From assembly GCF_030826625.1 (NCBI RefSeq), contig NZ_JAPJNQ010000049.1, positions 1-17,575 of the forward strand: a stretch of 17,575 bases of DNA, given 5' to 3'. The notes under the pieces are model-generated. The model was not told the origin of the DNA and did not search any database. It saw only the letters and a program-made list of their open reading frames with translations. The translations under genes were made by a program, and so were the position numbers. This document shows, one piece after another, positions 6,638-13,860 of this stretch. The stretch is from Corynebacterium sp. Its GTDB lineage: Bacteria > Actinomycetota > Actinomycetes > Mycobacteriales > Mycobacteriaceae. Position 1 is the stretch's first letter, and each line of letters opens with the position of its first letter.

Positions 6638-7468
6638 ATGACAAACCATGAACCACTGACATCTTTCGAAAAAATCGCTGACTGGCCAGTTGAAAATGTG
6701 GCTGCCGCGCTGATTCGGGACGGCGAACTCGCCCACACCCTGGGCGACGACGAGCACGTTTTCGCAGTGGCCTCCGTAACTAAACCGGTGGCCGCGTATG
6801 GCTTTGCCATGGCCGTTGAAGAAGGCGTGTTTGCCTGGGATACGCCAGTTGGTCCTGAGGGTTCGACCGTGCGGCACTTGCTCGCACATGCCAGTGGGAT
6901 CGGGAAAGATGCAGAAAACCCGGACCGCGCCCCGGAGGACCGTCGCATTTATTCGTCGGCGGGCTTCGAGGTGCTGCAGGAAAAGCTCGAGGACGAGGCC
7001 GGCATGGATTTTGCCGAATACCTTAAGTTAGGGCTGTTCGAACCGTTAGGTATGAACAACACTGTGTTGAAAGGTTCGTCTGGTTACGCGTTGGAGACCA
7101 CCGCGGCTGACTTGGCCCGATTTGCCCTGGAAGTGCTGGAGCCGAGTTTGCTGGACCCGTCGACGGTAAAAGAGATGCTGACGCCGCAGTTTGCGGATTT
7201 GCGTGGAATTGTTCCCGGCTATGGCATGCAGAAACCATGTTTGTGGGGGCTGGGCTTTGAAATTCATGGCACGAAGGATCCGCACTGGATGGGCTCGACC
7301 TTGCCAGACAATGCCGTCGGGCATTTTGGCATGTATGGCTCTTATATGTGGTTGCTGCCAGACGAAAAAATCGCGTTGCTCGCTCTCACCGATAAAGACT
7401 TTGGCGAGTGGGCCAAGCCGTTGTGGGCGGAAACGAACGACGCGATCTGGAAAGAACTTACTGCTTAA
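6638..7468 (+). CDS. Serine hydrolase, class C beta-lactamase/PBP-like fold
   Basis: A 276-residue protein of the beta-lactamase-related (PF00144-type) family. Seen: S-x-x-K as SVTK (46-49) with catalytic Ser46; Y-x-N-like YSS (105-107), where the third position is Ser rather than Asn; LLAHASGI (81-88), a family hallmark; and HFG (229-231), in the place of the K-T-G box. No signal peptide is visible, so it is probably cytoplasmic, and it is shorter than true AmpC enzymes. An esterase or peptidase activity is more likely than antibiotic resistance; this is inference. The start at 6638 is chosen from the leaderless -10. Its TAA overlaps the stop codon of the convergent esterase gene. Confidence 0.88.
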   Translation: MTNHEPLTSFEKIADWPVENVAAALIRDGELAHTLGDDEHVFAVASVTKPVAAYGFAMAVEEGVFAWDTPVGPEGSTVRHLLAHASGIGKDAENPDRAPEDRRIYSSAGFEVLQEKLEDEAGMDFAEYLKLGLFEPLGMNNTVLKGSSGYALETTAADLARFALEVLEPSLLDPSTVKEMLTPQFADLRGIVPGYGMQKPCLWGLGFEIHGTKDPHWMGSTLPDNAVGHFGMYGSYMWLLPDEKIALLALTDKDFGEWAKPLWAETNDAIWKELTA

Positions 7469-8394
7469 GCCTGGTTCTGGAAAAACTCCCAGGACAGCAG
7501 GTTTGCCGAGGGGACGGCCTTGAACCAGGTGTGTCCGTTGTTCACCTGCGGGCTGACGATGGTGGCGAATTCGGTGCTGGCCTGGCAGTTGCTTCCGGAG
7601 ACGGTGTGCGCACCGACGATCCAGTTGTTGGTGTTTCCACCTGGCGCGCAGCCGTTGCGGGTGGCGAATTCATCGAAAACTTGGCGCGCGGCCTTGTAGT
7701 GCCCGCCGTGGTCGTTGGCGCCACCGTTGATGTTGATGACGTGATCGTCTTTGTGGTGCATGATCAGCGTTGGCACGGCGGCGTCGGGTACGCAGTTAGA
7801 GACTGTCGCGTCGTAGTAGGCACCGGCAGAGCTAGCCACTCCGTCGACAAGATCCGGTGCGTGGCAGGCTAGGCTCAGTGCCGCGCCGCCGCCGTTGGAT
7901 AGGCCGGTGGCGTAAATACGGTTAGTGTCCACGTTGTACTGTGCTGCCAAATCGGCGACGAGCGCGCGGGCGAATGCGACGTCATCGTCAATGGTTTGGC
8001 TTGCATATTTTGGCCCGGCCCAGGCCGGCTTATTCTTCAGCTTGTCGACGACGCCCTGCGGGTAGGCCACGATTGCGTCATTGCCCACGGCTTTGTTGAG
8101 GTAGGAGCGGCCGCGGAATGAGTCCGCAGTATCCCAGGCGCCGGAATAGCCCAGAACCACGGGGTAGGCCCGGTTCGGGTCGTAGTTTGCTGGGACGTCG
8201 ACGATGAAATCACGCGAAATTCCGTTGACGTCAATGGTGCGCGTCGCGGTGGGGGTGCCTGCGATGGCCGACGACAGTGCGGCCATTGGGTCTGCAGTCG
8301 ATTGTGCGTGGCTAGCAGGTGCCGAAATGGCCAGCAGCCCGCCGAGGGTGCCAGCAGTGACAGCGGCGCCGAGAGCGCGGAAGGATGATTTCAT
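7465..8394 (-). CDS. Secreted PHB-depolymerase/CE1-like esterase
   Basis: A 309-residue exported alpha/beta hydrolase. Seen: a signal peptide (MKSSFR, a hydrophobic stretch from Leu8 to about Pro26, then SHA-Q with likely cleavage after Ala30); nucleophile motif GLSNGG (164-169, Ser166), typical of poly(3-hydroxybutyrate) depolymerase-like and feruloyl-esterase-like enzymes; a candidate acid in HHKDDHVI (Asp216 or Asp217); a candidate base His288 in NNGHTW; and four cysteines (Cys177, Cys201, Cys249, Cys270) that could form disulfides outside the cell. No lipobox, sorting signal or polymer-binding domain is seen, so it should be released. The natural substrate is unknown; PHB itself is unlikely to be relevant here. 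The stop (7465-7467) overlaps the stop of the convergent serine hydrolase. Confidence 0.88.
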   Translation of the reverse strand: MKSSFRALGAAVTAGTLGGLLAISAPASHAQSTADPMAALSSAIAGTPTATRTIDVNGISRDFIVDVPANYDPNRAYPVVLGYSGAWDTADSFRGRSYLNKAVGNDAIVAYPQGVVDKLKNKPAWAGPKYASQTIDDDVAFARALVADLAAQYNVDTNRIYATGLSNGGGAALSLACHAPDLVDGVASSAGAYYDATVSNCVPDAAVPTLIMHHKDDHVININGGANDHGGHYKAARQVFDEFATRNGCAPGGNTNNWIVGAHTVSGSNCQASTEFATIVSPQVNNGHTWFKAVPSANLLSWEFFQNQA

Positions 8395-8402
8395 GAAACC
8401 GT

Positions 8403-8426
8403 AGCCTACGTTATGTTCTGATCAGA
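8403..8426 (-). promoter_or_regulatory. Esterase promoter: TAGGCT and palindrome TCTGATCAGA
   Basis: On the minus strand TAGGCT (8408-8403) is 8 nt from ATG 8394. A perfect 10-bp palindrome, TCTGATCAGA, lies at 8417-8426 just upstream of it, where a regulator could block the promoter. The regulator is unknown. Confidence 0.35.
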
Positions 8427-8794
8427 TACCAGCCCGAAAATTCCCTGAAGTTCACTACCCACGTAAGGTGTGAATGTTAACTAGTGGGATTACAGTGATG
8501 TAAGTTTCTGAACTGCGCCGATGGAAAAACCTTCAAGCAGCACTTCAGAAAACGGGGGGTTCAATGGCGGCTTGAGGGTTGCTGGTGTGACTGGTGGGGT
8601 AGTTGAATCATTTGTGGCGCAAGCGAGGGTGGGCACGTTGGGGAAGACGATGCTCGCTTAGTGAGCGGCTGGTGCGCGCTGGCGTAGGGTGCTCGCTGCG
8701 ATGGGGAAGTCGCGGTCGAGTGCCCTATTGCCACAGGCGCGCAGCCGTCAAGGTAGCGCCTTAAGGTGCTCTTTGGGGCCGAACCGACAGTGCT
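8427..8794. other. Gene-free stretch between esterase and ACP
   Basis: No ORF with a credible start, ribosome-binding site or family resemblance is seen on either strand. A small hairpin is present (GCTCGC 8652-8657, loop TTA, GTGAGC 8661-8666). The sequence may hold the far upstream region of the esterase promoter or a decayed gene, but nothing recognisable remains. Confidence 0.4.
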
Positions 8795-8819
8795 GGCTCG
8801 CTAGGTTTGCTCGCGAGCC
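8795..8819 (-). terminator. Probable terminator of the ACP gene
   Basis: GGCTCGC (8795-8801) and GCGAGCC (8813-8819) form a perfect 7-bp stem with an 11-nt loop, starting 8 bp after the ACP stop codon on the minus strand. There is no T-run, so the call is moderate. Confidence 0.45.
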
Positions 8820-8827
8820 CCGAAAAC

Positions 8828-9094
8828 TTATTTTGTTAGTTTTGCTTTTTCGCCGTGCTCGTCAATATAGGCAATGACATCGGAGACGGTGTTCCAGTTC
8901 TGCACGATGTTTTCGTCGAGCCGCACTTTGAATTCGTCTTCAATCTTGACGACAAGCTCGATCATCGACAAAGAATCAATCGCGAGGTCACGCAGCTTGG
9001 CGTCACGGGTGATGTCATCAGTGTCTGCCGCGCTGGCTTCATCGAGCAGGGGAACCAGGCGGGTAAAGGTGTCGAGCTTATCGGCGAGATCCAT
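8828..9094 (-). CDS. Acyl carrier protein
   Basis: An 88-residue acidic helical protein. The phosphopantetheine site is the DSLS motif (40-43, Ser41) followed by MIELVVKIEDEF, the helix that contacts partner enzymes. It carries acyl or malonyl groups as thioesters in the cytoplasm once a phosphopantetheinyl transferase has loaded it. Family knowledge: corynebacteria make fatty acids with the large FAS-I enzyme, which has its own carrier domain, so the partner of a free-standing ACP here is not obvious. No ketosynthase, malonyl transferase or synthetase is adjacent. The start is fixed by TAGACT 6 nt upstream and by normal ACP length. Confidence 0.92.
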   Translation of the reverse strand: MDLADKLDTFTRLVPLLDEASAADTDDITRDAKLRDLAIDSLSMIELVVKIEDEFKVRLDENIVQNWNTVSDVIAYIDEHGEKAKLTK

Positions 9095-9100
9095 GCTGCC

Positions 9101-9106
9101 AGTCTA
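9101..9106 (-). promoter_or_regulatory. -10 hexamer TAGACT of the ACP gene (leaderless)
   Basis: On the minus strand TAGACT ends 6 nt before ATG 9094, with no Shine-Dalgarno between. Confidence 0.5.
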
Positions 9107-9230
9107 GGTCATATATGGCGCTGAATGGTTTGGGGAGTGCGAACCTGTATATCGGGACTTGGTCACATTTCAGCTGTTGGGGGCCTTAAAAATCGCGTAG
9201 GTATTATATAGTAAAACGATATTAAAACCG

Positions 9231-9244
9231 TCAATAATTATTGA
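9231..9244. promoter_or_regulatory. 14-bp perfect palindrome TCAATAATTATTGA
   Basis: This perfect palindrome lies in an AT-rich stretch (about 9185-9255) 200 bp upstream of the adhesin gene. It is a plausible operator or nucleoid-protein site. The rest of 9107-9444 holds no gene. GGTATGCC occurs twice (9290-9297 and 9341-9348). I could not settle the adhesin promoter itself. Confidence 0.4.
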
Positions 9245-9444
9245 GGGATACAAAAAGTCGACGCACGATAACATTTTGCAAAGCACCGGGGTATGCCCTC
9301 GAATGTAGATAATATCGCTCGCGCTGTGTCCCCTGAGGTAGGTATGCCTGCCCGGGGTTAATTCGCGTGCGATGATTTCTATTTAAAGTGATGCGTAATT
9401 AATGCGGCGAATAATTAGCCACCGATGAGGAATAGAAAGAGTCC

Positions 9445-12400
9445 ATGACGTTGAGCCGCATAGCGCAAAGAGGCATTATTGCTGCCCTTATCCTGATGTT
9501 GATTTCGGGGGTTATTCCCTCGTTAGCACAGTCCGATGAGCCAGGAATGCATAATCCGACTGCATCTGCACAAATATCCCCGCAAGAATTAGTGGCTATT
9601 ACCGATGTCAGCGTAACCGGATCCAAGGACGAAAATGTTGCTATGACCTTGGCGGCGCTGGCACCAACTAGAATGGGCCGTGTACAGATTACAGCGGAGT
9701 CAGGTTTTGGTGTGTCCGATGCACCGTTGGTAAATAGCTTGACGATTGCCGGCGTTGTTTACCCTGTGGATCGGGTGCAGGCAACGGTTGATCGGCTCAC
9801 AATTGAAGCAGATGCCGAAATTGATCTGCAGCCGGGCACGGAAATTCTTGTTCAGTGGTCGAAGGGGGAAGAGGTTCTTCCGCCTGTAGAATCTTACCGC
9901 GCCGTGATGGAAGAAGTGCCGGGCTCGGATTCCGAAGCTCTGTCTGCTGGTGATGGGGCGCCTGTGCAAGAAGATGGCGCTGGGCGTGTGGACCTGCGGT
10001 CTCGTGCGGCAGTCTTGGATCCCAGTGCATTGGACAGGGCTGCTGTAGCTCAGGGAGATCCTTTTTCGCGTGCACAATATGATGAAATTCCGGTGCTAGA
10101 TAAAAGAGAACGACATAATAAGTGTGAGAAATCAAGAAATACCTTGAAAGTTAAAAGATGGTGGGAACCCGGAACACACGAAGCTGTTGACCTTATCGAG
10201 GTCAAGCTGCCAGCTGGCGGGAATGTGGATCTTAATTCGTCTCCTGTCGAGCTTTATTTTGGGTCTGACCCGAGATGGGGATGGGGGCGAATTAAGCTGC
10301 AAAAAGATGTGGATTATTCAGTTTGGCGCCATAATAATTCCGTCTATTTTGAGTTAACTCGTACTCATATGCGTGCGCCAAGCACGCAAGAATCTTACGA
10401 CGTAGAAGTCGAGTTGCCGTATACTGGTCGCGGTCGAGTGAACTGTAGTATTCAGCTCTACCGGAAGCAGTCCTCGTCACCTGAAGACCCGGCACAATTT
10501 AATCCGACGAGCCCAGTCAATTTTGACTTGCTGGATTATCCGCGCACTGCAGACACCTGTACAAAATCAGGCGAAGTGGTCACTGCTACTTCCAAATGGG
10601 GAAATGATTTAAAGGTACTACGGCAGGGCGGTACAGAGGTCGTAGAGGTAAAAATTCAAGGGAGTCAACATCTAGCTAGCCGGGTAAAAGTTACTGACCC
10701 GCGTATGCTACTGCGTTTTGGATCCGATAAGGGTGGCTGGAAAACGTTGAGCAAGGACAACGATTATTCTGTTTCTGTCAGCGGCAACAGCGTGTATTTT
10801 TCATTGACAAACATCCAAAATCATGCCAATCGCAATGATTATCATGTTCAGGCGCAGATTCCCTTATTAGGTTCATTTGATGGCTGCAATATTGATTTAT
10901 GGAGGGAAGGCCCGGAGTGGTTCGACCGAACCTGGCCAAAGATTAATCTCGAAGCTGCAGAAACCCAGAGAGGAGACCTAGCTTGGCTTCCTGAAACAGC
11001 AGAGAATCCTGCGTTGCCGCAGCGTTGTGGTGTCAACGTTGCTCTTGTTTTTGACACCTCTGATTCCTTACTCCAGCATCCGCAAGGGCCCAAGGCCAGC
11101 CGTGCCGCAGGTCTCAGCATTATTAATGCCTTGGAGGGTACAGGTAGCCACATGGCTATCTACAATTTCGCTTCACCAGCTAGGCGTGTGAAGGATATAC
11201 ATGCAGATAAACAAAGCTTGAATGATGAAGAAGGTGTGAAGAAACTTCGTACTGCTCTGGATGGGTTTAATACGACGTTCAAGCGAAGTGAACACGGCGG
11301 TACAAACTATCAAGCAGGGTTAAAGCAGGTGCCGAATGGTGAGTTCGATGTTGTTTACTTCATCACCGATGGGCTTCCTACTACTAACAATACTGATTAC
11401 CCTGGTGAAGGCTTCGACAACGGAAACCAGATTAATAAGAGCGATCTTTCATTAGCTGTAGAAGCAGCAAATGAGCTCAAGGCTCATGGGGCTCGCATTG
11501 AAACTGTCATGGTGGGTATTGAACCGATCACCGAGCACATCCTCAACGATGGATTCTTCAATCTGAACCGTGTTGCTGGGAAACCCGAGAAGTGGCAAAA
11601 ATATCGTGATTATGGTTATCCGAGTTATGTCGACCCGCAGAAAGGAAAGGACCAGAACATTCCTTCTGATTCTGTACGTGACATGATCGAGATCGGTGGC
11701 CAGATCATGATGGCGGATAAGCCTGATCTTGGTAGGCGGCATTTCGAGATTACAAACCAGCCGAAGATATGGCGTGCTGGCATCCGTAAGACCGAAAGTA
11801 TTGCCGCGGATATTTCCAGCCCGGACGCTGTCACGTTGGTTGATAAGTTCAGCAAACTGGAAGATAGCCTGAGAGAGCTTGTACTGAAGAATTGTTTTGG
11901 TTCGATTAACGTCACGAAGTTGATCCGGGGCGAAAACAAGCAGGTTTCCCCAGGACAAGATTGGATGTTTGAGACTTCGACCGTAGACGGGAAGAACCGC
12001 ATTGTTAACAGCACGGACGGGAAAGTACTTGCGAATCAAGTAACCGATACAACCAACGATCAAGGTAATTTTGGGCGGAAGCTCAATCAGAAGAATCAAA
12101 CGTTACAGACGGCTCAGCGGGTAAAGGTCGTGGAACAGCAGCAACCAGGTTTCGTGTTGAAGCCTTACGCAGAGAACAAAAACGCTACGTGTACCGCTAC
12201 GGTTTTTGATGGAAAAAATAATAAGTGGAAAACCGAAGATGCTCCAGTAGAAAACGTTGATGACGCGGCGAAGCCAGGTTTTACAGTTGCCGTGCCAGCT
12301 AGCGCTATCGTGAACTGTAGCGTCGTCAATGCCCGAGTAGCAAAGCTCTCGTTGACTGTGAAGAAAGTCAGTTTCGGAGATGATGCAAAGCCGTTGGATG

Positions 12401-12804
12401 GCTCCAAGTTTGAGCTGTATAAGGTCTCAGGATCCGAGCGTTCACTGGTTAGCAAACTGGAGGGCGGGAACATGGACATCAAGGATCTTGAATTAGGCAA
12501 GCGGTATGAACTTGTCGAGACCCAGGCTCCAAGCGGCTACCAACTGTTATCTCGGCCGATCACTTTCGATCTAGTCGGAACTGGAACCGGTGTGCAGCAA
12601 TTGCAATTAGTCGGCGGAGCTGCACAATATCCGGAAGTGACCGTCACCCAAGGAACTGAGGCGAATCAACTAACCATGCAGGTCGCTAACATCGCTAAAC
12701 CTGTACTCCCACGAACTGGAGGGCCGGGGCTTTATGGGGCGTTGGCAATTGGAGCTGCGGTGCTACTGGTCGGCATCATGCTTACGCGGCGCGCAAAAGG
12801 ATAA
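9445..12804 (+). CDS. LPxTG-anchored VWA adhesin with CnaB/SpaA-type domain
   Basis: A 1119-residue cell-wall-anchored surface protein, probably an adhesin or pilus-tip-like protein. Order: signal peptide (1-28, cleavage near SLA-Q); a poorly conserved region to about 220; two tandem related domains, each bracketed by cysteines (227-334 and 372-481); a VWA domain (about 528-815) with MIDAS residues Asp537-Ser539-Ser541 (DTSDS), Thr620 (GGTNY) and Asp642 (FITDG), probably closed by Cys528 and Cys817; an Ig-like region (about 818-960, Cys916/Cys958); a CnaB/SpaA domain (about 965-1083) with Lys974, the E-box ETQAPSGY (Glu1025) and Asn1082, fitting an intramolecular Lys-Asn isopeptide bond; and LPRTG (1088-1092), a membrane helix and RRAKG. 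No sortase or other pilin gene is nearby, so a housekeeping sortase presumably anchors it. The codons are AT-richer than in neighbouring core genes. The ribosome-binding site is weak (AAAGAG just before the ATG). Confidence 0.93.
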   Translation: MTLSRIAQRGIIAALILMLISGVIPSLAQSDEPGMHNPTASAQISPQELVAITDVSVTGSKDENVAMTLAALAPTRMGRVQITAESGFGVSDAPLVNSLTIAGVVYPVDRVQATVDRLTIEADAEIDLQPGTEILVQWSKGEEVLPPVESYRAVMEEVPGSDSEALSAGDGAPVQEDGAGRVDLRSRAAVLDPSALDRAAVAQGDPFSRAQYDEIPVLDKRERHNKCEKSRNTLKVKRWWEPGTHEAVDLIEVKLPAGGNVDLNSSPVELYFGSDPRWGWGRIKLQKDVDYSVWRHNNSVYFELTRTHMRAPSTQESYDVEVELPYTGRGRVNCSIQLYRKQSSSPEDPAQFNPTSPVNFDLLDYPRTADTCTKSGEVVTATSKWGNDLKVLRQGGTEVVEVKIQGSQHLASRVKVTDPRMLLRFGSDKGGWKTLSKDNDYSVSVSGNSVYFSLTNIQNHANRNDYHVQAQIPLLGSFDGCNIDLWREGPEWFDRTWPKINLEAAETQRGDLAWLPETAENPALPQRCGVNVALVFDTSDSLLQHPQGPKASRAAGLSIINALEGTGSHMAIYNFASPARRVKDIHADKQSLNDEEGVKKLRTALDGFNTTFKRSEHGGTNYQAGLKQVPNGEFDVVYFITDGLPTTNNTDYPGEGFDNGNQINKSDLSLAVEAANELKAHGARIETVMVGIEPITEHILNDGFFNLNRVAGKPEKWQKYRDYGYPSYVDPQKGKDQNIPSDSVRDMIEIGGQIMMADKPDLGRRHFEITNQPKIWRAGIRKTESIAADISSPDAVTLVDKFSKLEDSLRELVLKNCFGSINVTKLIRGENKQVSPGQDWMFETSTVDGKNRIVNSTDGKVLANQVTDTTNDQGNFGRKLNQKNQTLQTAQRVKVVEQQQPGFVLKPYAENKNATCTATVFDGKNNKWKTEDAPVENVDDAAKPGFTVAVPASAIVNCSVVNARVAKLSLTVKKVSFGDDAKPLDGSKFELYKVSGSERSLVSKLEGGNMDIKDLELGKRYELVETQAPSGYQLLSRPITFDLVGTGTGVQQLQLVGGAAQYPEVTVTQGTEANQLTMQVANIAKPVLPRTGGPGLYGALAIGAAVLLVGIMLTRRAKG

Positions 12805-12836
12805 AACAGCAATCATTTTGAGCTGAGCCAGACAGT

Positions 12837-12880
12837 AGGGCACTATGCTATCGATCCATTGATCGTCAGCATAGGGCCCT
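12837..12880 (+). terminator. Large hairpin after the adhesin gene
   Basis: AGGGC (12837-12841) pairs with GCCCT (12876-12880), TATGCT (12844-12849) with AGCATA (12868-12873), and CGATC (12852-12856) with GATCG (12861-12865) around CATT. Two symmetric 2-nt internal loops separate the stems. It lies 33 bp after the stop. The T tail is very short (CCCTTG), so it may terminate weakly or protect the mRNA 3' end. Confidence 0.55.
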
Positions 12881-12993
12881 TGCACATTGCAATTGTGGGT
12901 TGGTGCTATCGATGTCCTGGAGCCTAGCGAATATGCCAGGGAAAATAGCAGACGATTACAGACAACTTGCAGTAAGCTGCCGCTGAATTAACT

Positions 12994-13016
12994 GGCTGAC
13001 GTGATCCTAGTCAGCC
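12994..13016 (-). terminator. Terminator hairpin of the DUF1707-type gene
   Basis: GGCTGAC (12994-13000) and GTCAGCC (13010-13016) form a perfect 7-bp stem with a 9-nt loop, 2 bp after the minus-strand stop. AGTTAATT follows on that strand. It could also stop plus-strand read-through from the adhesin gene. Confidence 0.55.
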
Positions 13017-13018
13017 CA

Positions 13019-13615
13019 TTACTTCAGTAAACGGTTCAGCCAATTCTCCTGCCCACTAACTCGACGAATTCTTACCGATGACCCTGAGATCGTCCCGGTG
13101 AGAATTACGCGCGGGGCATTCGGGTTTGGGTCGGTGTTGTCAATATCGAATGTTGAAGCAATATTGTTCGTCATACGGTTTTCGAATGCAACCCCCGCGG
13201 GAGCGAGAATACGTATCGTCGCCATTCTGCCCGTAATGTTGAATTCCGTAATTAGGGAGTCTGCACGCGCCTGACGGAGATCAATACGGAGAGTGCCTGC
13301 ATTTACAACAAACTCCTGGCGTGCAGGGACCCGCCAATTCCCGTTTAGATCTATCGTGCCCAGGGTTGTCTTCAATGGCACCGGAGAAGACAACTTGCCA
13401 GGATCAGGCCTAACAGCAGCGCTAGCATGCTGATACGGCTGTGCAACCTGCCCCAGATAATCCCGTCGGATCGATTGCAGCACATCCATCGAATCGCTGG
13501 ACCACACAATGCCCATCAAATAATCGAATTGCTTGATGTTGATGCGCCCCGTGCCGACCGCGCGGGTGAGTTCATCTTGCAGTTGTTGGCGCTGCTGCGA
13601 TGAAGGGCTCGACAT
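13019..13615 (-). CDS. DUF1707-type protein with LiaF-like C-terminal beta domain
   Basis: A 198-residue protein. The N-terminal 50 residues (SSQQRQQLQDELTRAVGTGR, then INIKQFDYL) match the small helical DUF1707 module found in many actinobacteria. Residues about 90-190 (LNGNWRVPAR, RIDLRQARA, IRILAPAGVAFENRM, VILTGTISGSSVRIRR) look like the repetitive beta-helix-like C-terminal domain of LiaF/DUF2154 proteins, linked in other bacteria to cell-envelope stress sensing. There is no membrane segment or signal peptide, so it is cytoplasmic. The frame opens at a TTG (13627); ATG 13615 is preferred, with GGTGAG 4 nt upstream. Its exact role is unknown. It is a single gene with its own terminator. 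Confidence 0.78.
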   Translation of the reverse strand: MSSPSSQQRQQLQDELTRAVGTGRINIKQFDYLMGIVWSSDSMDVLQSIRRDYLGQVAQPYQHASAAVRPDPGKLSSPVPLKTTLGTIDLNGNWRVPARQEFVVNAGTLRIDLRQARADSLITEFNITGRMATIRILAPAGVAFENRMTNNIASTFDIDNTDPNPNAPRVILTGTISGSSVRIRRVSGQENWLNRLLK

Positions 13616-13718
13616 TATTCTCACCAATCCAATTCGTGAAGCTATCTGGGCAAAATACCTTGTTTTATATTACGGGGTGCAACGACGTTTCATGGGCAAA
13701 GACAAGACAGACTCTCGT

Positions 13719-13757
13719 TATAGTCCCGAGCGGGCTCATAATCCCGCGCGGATCGGG
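13719..13757 (+). other. TATAGT hexamer followed by a bulged hairpin
   Basis: TATAGT (13719-13724) resembles a -10. It is followed by CCCGA (13725-13729) pairing with TCGGG (13753-13757), and GCGGG (13730-13734) pairing with CCCGC (13743-13747), with a CTCATAAT loop and a GCGGA bulge. It lies in the 300-bp gap between the DUF1707-type gene and aceE. It may be a small RNA or a structured regulatory site; no gene is visible there. Confidence 0.3.
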
Positions 13758-13806
13758 TAGTCAGGTTGAGCTCTTGGCACTTTGGCCGGAGATCTACATG
13801 ACTAAA

Positions 13807-13858
13807 CCCCGGCGAGAGGACTCTACGCGGTGAATAACGCGAAAGCCTCCAGCCGGGG
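13807..13858 (-). terminator. Probable terminator of aceE
   Basis: CCCCGGC (13807-13813) and GCCGGGG (13852-13858) form a 7-bp outer stem, with GCG/CGC and GAGG/CCTC pairs possible inside. On the minus strand it lies about 60 bp after the aceE stop and is followed by TTTAGT. Confidence 0.5.
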
Positions 13859-13860
13859 GA

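Noticed and set aside
5680..6948. 422-codon minus-strand open frame
   Set aside because: Antisense to the enoyl-CoA hydratase and serine hydrolase, both with clear catalytic motifs; its product has no recognisable motif and it crosses two genes.
8689..8877. 62-codon plus-strand frame after the esterase
   Set aside because: No ribosome-binding site, runs into the antisense of ACP, and composition looks random.
11452..12099. 215-codon minus-strand open frame inside the adhesin
   Set aside because: Antisense to the VWA domain, no ribosome-binding site or family signature.
13725..13757. tRNA-Met-like CTCATAA loop on a GC stem
   Set aside because: The stem pairs only with an 8-nt loop, and no D-arm, T-arm or acceptor stem can be drawn around it, so it is not a tRNA.
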